Positions 26,337-35,066 of a DNA stretch of 64,000 nt are shown in pieces (within the stretch, counting starts at the first letter, position 1; each line of letters starts with the position of its first letter). The position numbers and the translations under genes are program-made. Below the pieces are notes generated by a model. That model did not search any database, was not told where the DNA came from, and was given only the letters and a program-made list of their open reading frames with translations. Source of the DNA: Cupriavidus sp. P-10 (GTDB taxonomy: Bacteria; Pseudomonadota; Gammaproteobacteria; Burkholderiales; Burkholderiaceae); contig NZ_AP025170.1 in the NCBI RefSeq assembly GCF_003402535.2, positions 1,674,001-1,738,000 on the forward strand. Reading direction: 5' to 3'.

Positions 26337-26744
26337 TCAGAACAGGCCGAACAGCTTCAGGCCGAAAATCAGGGTAAGCAGCAGGCTGACAACCAGCACG
26401 CTGATGGCAGACTTAGCCGAAGCGGGCTTGGACACACCAACGTGCACATCCAGCAGCAGGAAGCGGATACCCGCGCAGAAATGATGCAGATACCCCCAGA
26501 TCAGGGCCAGCACAACCAGCTTGACAAAGCCACCGGACAGCAGGGCCGAAAACTTTGCGAAGCTCAGTTCGGAGGTGATGCTCTGCTCGAACAGATACAG
26601 GACGAAGGGAAGGAGGAGGAACATCAAGGCACCGCTCACGCGATGCAGGATGGATACCTTGCCGGCCCAGGGCAACCGGTATTTCGCGATCTGCGAAATA
26701 CCGATATTCCGGTATTCGGGCCTGGTGGATAGTTGCTTTTCCAT
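26337..26744 (-). CDS. sdhC: Succinate dehydrogenase cytochrome b556 subunit C
   Basis: The 135-residue product has three transmembrane helices, the HRVSGALMFLLLPF motif (quinone site) and HHFCAGIRFLLLDVH with the heme-ligand histidine. The ATG at 26744 (MEKQLSTRPEYRNI) gives the usual N-terminus. Longer frames upstream add unrelated residues. It is the first gene of the operon, 11 bases before sdhD. Confidence 0.94.
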   Translation of the reverse strand: MEKQLSTRPEYRNIGISQIAKYRLPWAGKVSILHRVSGALMFLLLPFVLYLFEQSITSELSFAKFSALLSGGFVKLVVLALIWGYLHHFCAGIRFLLLDVHVGVSKPASAKSAISVLVVSLLLTLIFGLKLFGLF

Positions 26745-26843
26745 GGGGCGCTGATTTCTTGTAGTGGGATGATTCGCCGCCTTTGCCTTGAACAACACGA
26801 TTCGAACGCGGTCTTCGACACCGTGAAGCCCCGGCAAGGGGTG

Positions 26844-26921
26844 ATACGCGCGTATTTTGGCCTTCCGCTGATATACTGTCCAATATCTATCGCATCTTTC
26901 TGATATATAGGACGGCAGATA
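26844..26921. promoter_or_regulatory. Dyads in the sdhC-lysR divergent control region
   Basis: ATACGCGCGTAT at 26844-26855 is a perfect 12-bp palindrome. Further right, TGTCCAATATC and GATATATAGGACG form an imperfect dyad across about 26877-26914. These lie between sdhCDAB and the divergent lysR gene. One of them may be the LysR binding site, but the assignment is a guess. Confidence 0.35.
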
Positions 26922-26925
26922 TCGC

Positions 26926-27828
26926 ATGGAGCTGCGGCATATTCGCTACTTTCTCGCCGTCGCTGACGAGCGCAACGTAACGCGGGCAGCGGAAAAGCTC
27001 GGCATTGGCCAGCCGCCGCTCAGCCAGCAGATTCACGCGCTGGAGGAGGAGCTCGGTGTAAAGCTGTTTCGCCGGACCGGGCATGGCGTGGTCCTGACCG
27101 AAGCGGGCGAGGCGTTCGCAGCGGATGCCCGGCGAATACTCCATGACACGCGCGCGGCCGTAGAAAAGGCACAAAGCGCCGGACGGGGCGAGATCGGGCG
27201 CCTCAACATCGGATTTACCGGTTCTGCCGCGTTCAACCCCGTGGTCTCCAGGCTGATCCGCGCATATCGGCAGGATTACCCCAATGTTGTCCTGACCCTG
27301 GCGGAAGGCAACACCTCGCAACTCCTCTCCTATCTCAACGATGGCCGTGTCGATGTGGCGTTTGTCCGATTGAGCGGGCAGTCGCCGGCGGGGGTTCAAC
27401 TGCAGCACATTGCCGTGGAGCCAATGAAGGTCGTGCTTCCCGCAACCCATCCTCTTGCGAAGCGGCGCCGGATATCCCTCGAAGCATTGGCGGAAGACCA
27501 TTTTGTCCTGCTACCCCGCGAGGCGAGTCCGACCTTGCATGACGTCATTGTCGGCGCCTGCAAGCAGGCCGGTTTTGATCTCATCGCCGGGCAGGAAGCG
27601 CCGCAACTCTCTTCGGTTGTGAATCTCGTTGCAGCGGAGTTCGGCGTGTCCATCGTCCCTGCGTCTGTTTGCCAGATTCAGGTCGAGGGCGTTGTCTATA
27701 AGGACATCGTCGGCAGCCCGGTTTCCATCCGCCTGGCACTCGCGTCACGGATTGAGTCGACCCCTGCGAAAACGGCTAACTTCCTCGAAAAGGCTCAGGG
27801 ATTCGGCGTCGGCGCCAACGCAGGCTGA
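26926..27828 (+). CDS. LysR-family transcriptional regulator (BenM/CatM-like)
   Basis: The 300-residue product begins MELRHIRYFLAVADERNVTRAAEKLGIGQPPLSQQI, the typical start of the BenM/CatM/AlsR group, and has a standard LysR effector domain from about residue 90. Effectors of this group are often small aromatic or aliphatic acids. It is divergent from sdhC and overlaps the convergent HD-protein gene by 34 bases. The real target is unclear. Confidence 0.9.
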   Translation: MELRHIRYFLAVADERNVTRAAEKLGIGQPPLSQQIHALEEELGVKLFRRTGHGVVLTEAGEAFAADARRILHDTRAAVEKAQSAGRGEIGRLNIGFTGSAAFNPVVSRLIRAYRQDYPNVVLTLAEGNTSQLLSYLNDGRVDVAFVRLSGQSPAGVQLQHIAVEPMKVVLPATHPLAKRRRISLEALAEDHFVLLPREASPTLHDVIVGACKQAGFDLIAGQEAPQLSSVVNLVAAEFGVSIVPASVCQIQVEGVVYKDIVGSPVSIRLALASRIESTPAKTANFLEKAQGFGVGANAG

Positions 27829-28382
27829 CCTGCATGATGTGGCTGGGACGTGAAGACACGCCTTACCATCGGCGCAAAGACTTCCAGCGGCAGGGTGTCA
27901 TAGTGGGGATCGAACGAGTTTTGATCCCACTGTTCGCAGAAGCGTTCGGCCGATGCAAAGTACGGGTGCCCGCGAAACGCCTCGCGTGCGTGCCTGTCGC
28001 GACCAATATGGTGCCAGTAGTAGACCCCCTGGAAGACGCCATGGTGCCGGATGACCCAGTAAATCTCGTCCGAGACAAACGGCCGCAGAATCTCCGCCGC
28101 GACGGCTGAATGATTGTCCGGAGCCAGGACGTCACCGACATCATGCAGCAGCGCAGCAACGATCCATGCCTCGGATGCCCCATCACGACAGGCACGCGTC
28201 GCGGTCTGCAGGACATGCTCCAGGCGATTGACCTGGTAGCCGCCATCGTCGCTCGCCTGTGTTGACAAGATCTCCAGGATCCGATCGGGTAGCGCATGGC
28301 TGTATGCCTCGTCCCGGGCGGCCAGCATCTGGAACTCTTCGGCCGTGCCGGCCTTCATCTCGATGAAATTGACTTTTTCCAC
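27795..28382 (-). CDS. HD-domain protein resembling PhnZ-type diiron oxygenases
   Basis: The 195-residue product opens with VNFIEMKAGTAEEF, the start typical of HD proteins found with phosphonate genes. Candidate metal ligands are His56, His80-Asp81, His91, His113/114 and Asp153 or Asp158. The metal site layout fits the mixed-valence diiron oxygenases PhnZ/TmpB and myo-inositol oxygenase, which cleave C-P or C-C bonds, rather than a phosphohydrolase. Start is GTG at 28382; ATG at 28358 would remove the conserved N-terminus. No other phosphonate gene is nearby, so the substrate is open. Confidence 0.7.
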   Translation of the reverse strand: MEKVNFIEMKAGTAEEFQMLAARDEAYSHALPDRILEILSTQASDDGGYQVNRLEHVLQTATRACRDGASEAWIVAALLHDVGDVLAPDNHSAVAAEILRPFVSDEIYWVIRHHGVFQGVYYWHHIGRDRHAREAFRGHPYFASAERFCEQWDQNSFDPHYDTLPLEVFAPMVRRVFTSQPHHAGQPALAPTPNP

Positions 28383-28468
28383 GTTTAACCAGAAATAGTA
28401 GAGGGTGCGTCAGTTCGGCACGGCCACGGGCAGTTGTCGGCAGCCGTGCCACTGGTCGGCAATGCGGA

Positions 28469-29437
28469 TCAGTCCAGCTTGATGCCGACCTCGTCGACGA
28501 CTTTCTTCCACTTGCCGGTTTCGCTCTTGATCAGCGCACTGAGCTGCTCGGGCGATCCGCCAGCCGGAACGAGGCCCATTTCGGTCAGCTTTGCCTTGGT
28601 CTCCTTCTCTTGCAGGATGGCGTCGATCGCTTGATTCAACCGGGTGACGATCTCTTTCGGCGTTCCTGCCGGCGCCACGAAGGCGGACCAGAAGATCAGC
28701 TCGAACCCGGGCACCCCGGACTCTGCCACCGTGGGCAGGTCCGGATAGTCGGGAGAGCGCTTTGTCGTGGTCACCGCCAGGGCCTTCAGCTTGCCCGCCT
28801 TGACCAGGGGCATGGCTTCAGGCACGAGCGCCATCATGACTTCTACCTGCCCGGCCATCAGGTCCTGGAGCGCGGGCGCCCCGCCTTTGTAAGGCACATG
28901 CATCGGCTTGACGCTGGTCGCCTTCTTGTAGAGCTCCATGCCCAGATGGTTTGGCGTACCGTTTCCGCCGGATGCGTAGGCGATGCCGGGCCGCGCCTTC
29001 AGGTACTCCAGCAACTGCGGCATGGACTGCACCGGTACGCCGGGATTCACGACCACTACGCAGGGAATCGTTGCGGCGAGGGCAATTGGCGCGAAATCTT
29101 TCTGCGGCGCATACGGCAGCTTGCTGAACAAGCTCGGGTTGACCGTCAAGCCGCTCATGGTGGAAAGAAAGATCGTGTAGCCATCGGCCGGCGACTTGGC
29201 AACGAAGCTTGCCGCGATGGCCTCGCTTGCACCGGGCCGGTTCTCGACGACAACAGGCTGGCCGAATTTCGCGGAGAGCTTCTGGCCGACCAGCCGCGCG
29301 ACGGCATCCGTCGATCCGCCTGCCGGATACGGGACGACCAGACGGATCGGCTTGGTGGGGTAATCGCCCGGCTGCGCCATCGACTGCATCGGGCTCAGCG
29401 TCAGGCAGGCGGCGAAGAAGGGAATAGCGAACTTCAT
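28469..29437 (-). CDS. Bug-family periplasmic solute receptor
   Basis: The 322-residue product has a Sec signal peptide ending at SMAQ. The family motifs are YPTKPIRLVVPYPAGGSTDAVAR, MHVPYKGGAPALQDLMAGQVEVM and DLPTVAESGVPGFE. The ATG at 29437 follows AGAGGA by eight bases. It is divergent from the hydantoinase-type operon, and both promoters contain the same 33-bp box. It may therefore deliver that operon's substrate. No membrane partners are nearby. Confidence 0.9.
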   Translation of the reverse strand: MKFAIPFFAACLTLSPMQSMAQPGDYPTKPIRLVVPYPAGGSTDAVARLVGQKLSAKFGQPVVVENRPGASEAIAASFVAKSPADGYTIFLSTMSGLTVNPSLFSKLPYAPQKDFAPIALAATIPCVVVVNPGVPVQSMPQLLEYLKARPGIAYASGGNGTPNHLGMELYKKATSVKPMHVPYKGGAPALQDLMAGQVEVMMALVPEAMPLVKAGKLKALAVTTTKRSPDYPDLPTVAESGVPGFELIFWSAFVAPAGTPKEIVTRLNQAIDAILQEKETKAKLTEMGLVPAGGSPEQLSALIKSETGKWKKVVDEVGIKLD

Positions 29438-29609
29438 GGCAGTCATCCTCTGGATGGAAAGATAGCGCATGCGGGCTCTGGCCCGTACGCGGGGTGAGCT
29501 GACATTCAGCCGCTGCTCGAGCGCACGGAAGGGGTTGGCTTCCGGCTCTATCGCATTGCGTCGCGCCGATGTCGTCATGTCGGCATCATCGGCGACGGAT
29601 GCGGCGCGA

Positions 29610-29878
29610 GACAAACAAGAATTTGATGGCGCCAGGGCAAGCTTCGCTGGTTCGGTAATAACCCTGAGCCGGTGATGGTGCATCGCGACGCTGCTGCGAC
29701 ACGCGTATGGTGCACCCCGACATCCGACGCACCATACCCATGGCATGCGCACCAGAATGCGCATACCTGACAGGCTTGTGCGCCCGATGATGGCGCAATG
29801 TCCTGCTTGCATGCGCAGGACTAGGGTTAGTACGGAATCAGAACGGCTTGCCCTGGTGCCATCAAATTCTTGTTTGTC
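29610..29878. promoter_or_regulatory. Divergent control region with two inverted 33-bp boxes
   Basis: The box runs GCTTGCCCT, a variable middle, then TTCTTGTTTGTC. It lies at 29610-29642 (minus) and 29846-29878 (plus), with only one mismatch between the copies. Similarity continues upstream (CAGGGTTATTACCGAA versus CTAGGGTTAGTACGGAA). Each copy points at one of the divergent genes. A third copy is at 34941-34973. No gene is visible in 29438-29978. Confidence 0.65.
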
Positions 29879-29978
29879 AGCCGCCACATCGTTCGCCCAT
29901 GATGATCTCAACGCGGCGTCGGGGGCTTCGGTGTGACAGCCTCCACGCGCTAATCCTCCGAGGCAAGGCATCGAGAAA

Positions 29979-32078
29979 ATGGGCAAAGATACACAACAGA
30001 TCAGGGCAGGCGTCGATATCGGCGGCACCTTCACGGATGTTGCACTGGAGTGCAACGGCCGCATCCATACGGCAAAGATACTGACTGACTACGAGAAGCC
30101 CGAGCGTGCCATCGTCGCCGGGCTGAAGGCCGCGGCGCGCGAGGCATCGATACCAGTGGGATCGATCGGCGCGATTATCCACGGCACCACGCTGGCCACC
30201 AACGCACTGATCGAGCGGCGCGGTGCGCGCACCGCATTCATCACGTCGGAGGGATTTCGCGACGTGATTGAAATGCGCACCGAAGGGCGTTTCGAGCAGT
30301 ATGACCTGGGCATTACGTTGCCGGCGCCGCTGGTCCCGCGCAATGACCGGTTTACCGTCGCAGGGCGTCTGGATGCAACGGGCCAGGAACTTGTGCCGCT
30401 GGACCTGGCCGGGGTGGAGGCCGTGACCCGAAAACTGCGCGCTGGCGAGTATGAAAGCGTTGCGATCGGCCTGATGCACAGCTATCGGAATGGCGCACAC
30501 GAACGCGCGGTGCGCGACCTGGTGGCAAAGGCGCTGCCGGACATCGCCATCTCCATCTCGAGTGAAGTGTCGCCCCAGATCCGTGAATTCGAGCGGTTCA
30601 ACACGGTTTGCGCCAATGCCTATGTCAAGCCGCTGATTTCTTCGTATCTGAACCGGCTTGCCGGTGCGCTGGCCGAGGACGGGATGCGCTGCCCCTTGTA
30701 TCTGATCCACTCCGGCGGGGGGCTGATGTCGCTGGGAAGCGCCGCCGAGTTTCCGGTGCGGCTGCTGGAATCCGGGCCGGCAGGCGGGGCGATCTTCGCC
30801 AGCGACATTGCCGCGCGCTACGCGTTGCCGGAGGTGGTTTCGTTCGATATGGGCGGGACGACGGCAAAGATCTGCCTGATCGAGAACCAGGTGCCAAAGA
30901 CAGGGCGCGTGTTCGAGGTGGCGCGGACCTATCGCTTCAAGAAGGGCAGTGGCATGCCGATCTCGATCCCCGTCATCGAAATGATCGAAATCGGCGCTGG
31001 TGGCGGCTCGATCGCCCACGTCGATGAGATGAAGCAGGTGCGGGTCGGACCGGAAAGCGCGGGTTCCGAGCCGGGGCCGGCATGTTATGGCCGCGGCGGC
31101 AGGCGCCCCACGGTGACCGATGCGGACCTGGTGCTGGGCAAGCTCGATCCTGAACGCTTTGCCGGCGGCAGCATCAGGCTGGACCGCCTGGCATCGGAGA
31201 CGGCGCTGGCCAACGATATCGGCAAGCCGCTGCAGGGCGAGACCATCCAGGCCGCCCACGCCGTGGCGGAAGTGGTCGATGAGAGCATGGCCAATGCGGC
31301 GCGCATGCATGCGGTAGAAAACGGCCGCGCCCTGGAGCAGTACACCATGATCGCCTACGGGGGCGCGGCGCCGCTGCATGCCGTGCGCTTGTGCGAAAAG
31401 CTTGGCATCCGCAGGCTGCTGGTCCCCGCCGGGGCAGGCGTAGGCTCGGCCATCGGTTTCCTGCGCGCGCCGTTTTCTTATGAGTCGTTGCGCAGCGCCG
31501 TGATGCGACTGGCAGATTTCGATGCCGGGGTGGTGAACCATCTTCTTGAGCAGATGGAGGCTGAGGTTTCGTCCTTCCTGGCGGATGCCGGCTACGAAGG
31601 CGAAACCATACGCGAACTCCGCGCCTACATGCGCTATGCGGGGCAGGGCTGGGAGATCCCCATTCCCGTGGAAATCCACCGCTTCGATGCGGCCAGCACC
31701 GGGACGTTGCGCGAGCGTTTCACCGCGTCCTATGTCGAACTGTTCGGACATGCCGTCGATGGGCTCGATGTCGAGGTTGTCAGCTGGGCGCTTTCGCTGC
31801 GCACCGAACTGGCCCCTCCGCAACGTGTACAGGCATGCAGCGGCCAGGTGCCGCCTGCCGGGGCCGCCACGGCACCGATGGCATGGCGCGATGTCCTCGA
31901 CGCAAAGACCGGGCAGCAGCACCGCTGCGCAATCTATGACCGCGGACAACTCGTGCAGGGGGAGGGCATCGACGGGCCCCTGATCGTTGTAGAGCGGGAG
32001 ACCTCTACCTACGTCAGCCCGGACTACCGGGTCACCCGCCAGCAGGACGACTGCCTGCTCATCGAACGCCGCAATTGA
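29979..32078 (+). CDS. Hydantoinase/oxoprolinase A-type subunit (HyuA-like)
   Basis: The 699-residue product is an ATP-dependent cyclic-amide or carboxylase beta subunit. It has the acetokinase-like phosphate motifs GVDIGGTFTDVALE (N-terminus), SFDMGGTTAKICLIE and the GAGGGSIAHVDEM segment. Relatives include N-methylhydantoinase A, 5-oxoprolinase, caprolactamase and acetone carboxylase beta. It pairs with the B-type gene downstream. The substrate cannot be assigned; no acetone carboxylase gamma subunit follows, which disfavours that role. Confidence 0.9.
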   Translation: MGKDTQQIRAGVDIGGTFTDVALECNGRIHTAKILTDYEKPERAIVAGLKAAAREASIPVGSIGAIIHGTTLATNALIERRGARTAFITSEGFRDVIEMRTEGRFEQYDLGITLPAPLVPRNDRFTVAGRLDATGQELVPLDLAGVEAVTRKLRAGEYESVAIGLMHSYRNGAHERAVRDLVAKALPDIAISISSEVSPQIREFERFNTVCANAYVKPLISSYLNRLAGALAEDGMRCPLYLIHSGGGLMSLGSAAEFPVRLLESGPAGGAIFASDIAARYALPEVVSFDMGGTTAKICLIENQVPKTGRVFEVARTYRFKKGSGMPISIPVIEMIEIGAGGGSIAHVDEMKQVRVGPESAGSEPGPACYGRGGRRPTVTDADLVLGKLDPERFAGGSIRLDRLASETALANDIGKPLQGETIQAAHAVAEVVDESMANAARMHAVENGRALEQYTMIAYGGAAPLHAVRLCEKLGIRRLLVPAGAGVGSAIGFLRAPFSYESLRSAVMRLADFDAGVVNHLLEQMEAEVSSFLADAGYEGETIRELRAYMRYAGQGWEIPIPVEIHRFDAASTGTLRERFTASYVELFGHAVDGLDVEVVSWALSLRTELAPPQRVQACSGQVPPAGAATAPMAWRDVLDAKTGQQHRCAIYDRGQLVQGEGIDGPLIVVERETSTYVSPDYRVTRQQDDCLLIERRN

Positions 32079-32089
32079 GGATGAAAGCA

Positions 32090-33781
32090 ATGAGCCATCA
32101 AATCGCAGTACACCAGCAGATCATGTGGAACCGCCTGATTTCCGTGGTGGAGGAACAGGCGATCACGCTGATGCGCACCGCGTTCTGCACCAGCGTGAGA
32201 GAGGCGGGAGACCTGTCCGCCGGGGTTTTCGATGCGCAAGGCCGCATGATTGCGCAGGCCGTCACCGGAACGCCTGGCCATGTGAACTCCATGGCGGAGT
32301 CGGTGGCGCATTTTGCGCGCTTGTTCGACCCGCAACGCCTGGCACCCGGCGATGTGCTGGTCACCAATGACCCCTGGATGGGTACCGGCCATCTGCACGA
32401 CATCACCGTGGTGACGCCAGTCTTCCGCAAGCAGGGCGACGCGCCACGGCTGATCGGCTATTTCGCGTCGACGGCGCATGTGGTGGATATTGGCGGCCGC
32501 GGCTTCGGGCCCGACGCAGGGGATGTGTTCGAGGAGGGAATCTGTATCCCGCCGATGAAGCTGTACAAACGCGGCGAGCTTAACGAAGACCTCATCGCCA
32601 TCCTGCGCTGCAATGTACGAGAGCAAGACCAGGTCGTTGGCGACTTCCAGTCGCTCGCCGCCTGCAACGAGACCGGCAGGCGCCGCCTGGACGCGATGCT
32701 TGATGAGTTTGCCTTGACGGATCTCGCTTCGCTGGCCGAATTTATCTTTGCGCACAGCGAGCAAGCCACCCGCGCGCGCATCCAGGGACTGCAAGGCGGA
32801 CAGCACAGGTATGCCATGACCGTCGATGGCTATGAGCGGCCGATTGAACTGAAGGTTGCCGTCGAGGCCAGGGCGGGGGCGCTGCACGCCGACTTTGCCG
32901 GCACCTCAGGCACTAGCCGCTATGGCATCAACGTACCGCTGACCTATACCAAGGCTTACACGTGCTATGCGCTCAAGTGCGCCATCGCGCCTGATATCCC
33001 CAATAACTGGGGTTCCCTGCTGCCGTTCGAGATCTCGGCCCCGGCAGGCTGCATTCTCAATGCACCGCGGCCATGCCCGGTATCGGTACGGCACGTCATC
33101 GGGCATCTGATTCCCGATGTCATCCTCGGCGCGCTGCAGCCGCTTTGCCCGGAAGTCGTTCCCGCTGAAGGGGCGAGCGCGCTGTGGAACCTGCAGATGC
33201 GCTTCCAGGGCGTCACCGACGAGACGAACGGGCTCCAGCACGAAGTGCTGATGTTCAACACTGGCGGCACCGGCGGCCGCCCGTCGAGCGACGGACTCAG
33301 CGCCACGGCATTTCCAAGCGGTGTCCAGGTCATGTCGGTCGAAGTGACGGAGAGCGTGGGCCCGATCGTCATCTGGCGCAAGGAGCTGCGGCCGGATTCG
33401 GCGGGCGCAGGGCGGTGGCGGGGTGGCCTGGGCCAGCATATTGAAATCAGTGCCCGCGCCGGCTACGAGTTCAGCCTGAATGCCATGTTCGATCGTGTTG
33501 CGTTCCCCGCGCGAGGCCATCACGGCGGTGGCAACGGTGCCGCCGGCAGGGTGGCCCTGGACGACGGCACCGTCCTGAGAACCAAGGGCAAGCAGACCAT
33601 TCCGGCCGGCCGCAGGCTGGTGCTCGCCCTTCCGGGCGGTGGCGGCAACGGGCCGGCCGGCGAGCGCGCGGCAGACCTTGTCAGGCGCGACGTCGCCTTC
33701 GGCTACCTCAGCCGAGAGCAGGCAGAGCGCGACTATCCGCACGTCTTTGCCGCTGCTGCCGCGGCCGTAAGCAGCGTCTAA
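32090..33781 (+). CDS. Hydantoinase/oxoprolinase B-type subunit (HyuB-like)
   Basis: The 563-residue product has the B-subunit signatures SVREAGDLSAGVFDAQGRMIAQA, TPGHVNSM, NDPWMGTGHLHDITVVTPVF and the C-terminal RGHHGGGNGA loop. ATG at 32090 is preferred because GAGG at 32077-32080 is nine bases upstream; ATG at 32081 is possible. It forms a heteromer with the A subunit to open a lactam, hydantoin or similar ring with ATP. The stop codon lies inside an 11-bp tandem repeat. Confidence 0.9.
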   Translation: MSHQIAVHQQIMWNRLISVVEEQAITLMRTAFCTSVREAGDLSAGVFDAQGRMIAQAVTGTPGHVNSMAESVAHFARLFDPQRLAPGDVLVTNDPWMGTGHLHDITVVTPVFRKQGDAPRLIGYFASTAHVVDIGGRGFGPDAGDVFEEGICIPPMKLYKRGELNEDLIAILRCNVREQDQVVGDFQSLAACNETGRRRLDAMLDEFALTDLASLAEFIFAHSEQATRARIQGLQGGQHRYAMTVDGYERPIELKVAVEARAGALHADFAGTSGTSRYGINVPLTYTKAYTCYALKCAIAPDIPNNWGSLLPFEISAPAGCILNAPRPCPVSVRHVIGHLIPDVILGALQPLCPEVVPAEGASALWNLQMRFQGVTDETNGLQHEVLMFNTGGTGGRPSSDGLSATAFPSGVQVMSVEVTESVGPIVIWRKELRPDSAGAGRWRGGLGQHIEISARAGYEFSLNAMFDRVAFPARGHHGGGNGAAGRVALDDGTVLRTKGKQTIPAGRRLVLALPGGGGNGPAGERAADLVRRDVAFGYLSREQAERDYPHVFAAAAAAVSSV

Positions 33782-33799
33782 GCAGCGTCTAAGCAGCGG
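33768..33799. repeat. 11-bp tandem repeat over the hyuB-like stop codon
   Basis: TAAGCAGCGTC occurs twice, followed by a third partial copy. The in-frame TAA of the second unit ends the B-subunit gene. Gain or loss of units would change only the last residues. Confidence 0.7.
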
Positions 33800-33871
33800 C
33801 TCGCCAACGCCAAAGTCCTGGCGTTGTCATCCAGGGCCTGCGCCATGCCCGGCTGCAGGCCTTTCTGCTTG

Positions 33872-34819
33872 CTAGCCTGCTTTCCACTTGCAACGCGATT
33901 CGTAGCCGATGACCTCGGGCTGGCAGACATACTCGAGCAACCACTCGATAAACCGCTTGAGCACGGGAGACTGCGCGCGTTCCTGCTTGAAGCAGAGGAA
34001 GAATTGAGGCGTTTTCTCCAGAGGCAACTGGCGCAACAGATCTACGCCGAACGGCGCAACCAGTTCCCCGGCTTCGATGTGCCTGAGCGCGTCCAGGTAG
34101 GAGATAAAGCCGATACCTAGCCCGGCCAGCGTGGCCTCCAGCATGGCGTCGTGCGTGTGCAGCTGGAGCACGGACTGTCCCGCTTTCGGTTCGAGCCCCA
34201 GCATCTCGAGCGTGTCAGGCCAGAGCGAATTCTTTGCCAGCGGCAGCACCAGGTTATGGCGCAGCAAGTCTTCCGGTGCGTTGATCGGCTGCCGTGCAAG
34301 CAGGGGCGGGGCGGCAACCAGTACCTTCAGGTCTTCGATCAGCGGTATCTCGGTCAGCGTGCTGCTGCCCCCGTAGCCCCAATGGATCGCGGCATCGATG
34401 CCCTGGTGGTCAAGATCGACCATCTCCACGCCGACCGACATGCGGAACTCCAGTTCAGGGAGGTCGGCGGTGAAGTTTCCCAGGTTGCGCACCAGGTAAT
34501 GCGTGGAGAAATAAGGGCTGACATGGAGATACAGGCTCTTCTTCGCCGTGTCACCGCTTACGGCACTGACGCCCTGTGCGAACTGGTCCAGACCCTCCTT
34601 GACCGGGCCATAAAGCCGCCTGGCTGCCTCGGTCGGCGTCAGGCTGCGGATGCTGCGCTCGAAGAGGCTTTGTCCCAGCGAGGACTCCAGGATCTTGAGT
34701 TGCTGGCTGATCGCCTGTGGCGTCAGGCAAAGCTCGGCCGCCGCCTGGCGAATGGAGCCCCGGCGATAGATGGCCTCGAAGATGCGGAGCGTGTTCAGAG
34801 GTGGCAGTCTGTATTGCAT
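33872..34819 (-). CDS. LysR-family transcriptional regulator (GcvA-like)
   Basis: The roughly 315-residue product has the GcvA-type N-terminus LPPLNTLRIFEAIYRRGSIRQAAAELCLTPQAISQQLKILE and an effector-binding domain from about residue 90. An in-frame ATG at 34828 is an alternative start. It is divergent from the class II aldolase and follows the hydantoinase-type operon tail to tail. It is the natural candidate to bind the 33-bp box found before the aldolase, the hydantoinase operon and the Bug gene. Confidence 0.88.
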   Translation of the reverse strand: MQYRLPPLNTLRIFEAIYRRGSIRQAAAELCLTPQAISQQLKILESSLGQSLFERSIRSLTPTEAARRLYGPVKEGLDQFAQGVSAVSGDTAKKSLYLHVSPYFSTHYLVRNLGNFTADLPELEFRMSVGVEMVDLDHQGIDAAIHWGYGGSSTLTEIPLIEDLKVLVAAPPLLARQPINAPEDLLRHNLVLPLAKNSLWPDTLEMLGLEPKAGQSVLQLHTHDAMLEATLAGLGIGFISYLDALRHIEAGELVAPFGVDLLRQLPLEKTPQFFLCFKQERAQSPVLKRFIEWLLEYVCQPEVIGYESRCKWKAG

Positions 34820-34940
34820 GGATCTCATCACGTTGCGCAATTGGATAGGGACGGTCGTTCCTACGGCGTCCAGGGCGCGCGAGCACCGGCGTCGATTCCG
34901 CAAGCCGTTATAGCACCGGGCATGCGCCCCGTAAATCTAG

Positions 34941-34973
34941 GCTTGCCCTCGGCCGAGGAATTTCTTGTTTGTC
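34941..34973 (+). promoter_or_regulatory. Third copy of the 33-bp promoter box
   Basis: GCTTGCCCT at the left and TTTCTTGTTTGTC at the right match the boxes at 29.6 and 29.85 kb with identical overall length. The middle differs (CGGCCGAGG, itself a small palindrome). It lies between lysR and the aldolase gene, 94 bases before the aldolase start. Confidence 0.6.
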
Positions 34974-35066
34974 AGTGCCTGCCGCCGCGGAAAAGAATGG
35001 GAGGCAGCGAGATGCGCCTTGCCTGCGCTGTCTTCCGTGAAACCAGAGACCTGAAGAGACGACACC

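Noticed and set aside
29438..29978. An insertion element bounded by the inverted 33-bp boxes
   Set aside because: There is no transposase and no target duplication, and each box points towards a gene start like a promoter element.
28469..30064. A 531-codon version of the Bug receptor
   Set aside because: The upstream part runs through the divergent control region and its inverted boxes; the signal peptide begins at 29437.
29877..32090. A 737-codon open frame on the minus strand
   Set aside because: It is antisense to the hydantoinase A-type gene, which has clear family motifs; the antisense product is His/Arg/Gln-rich without motifs.
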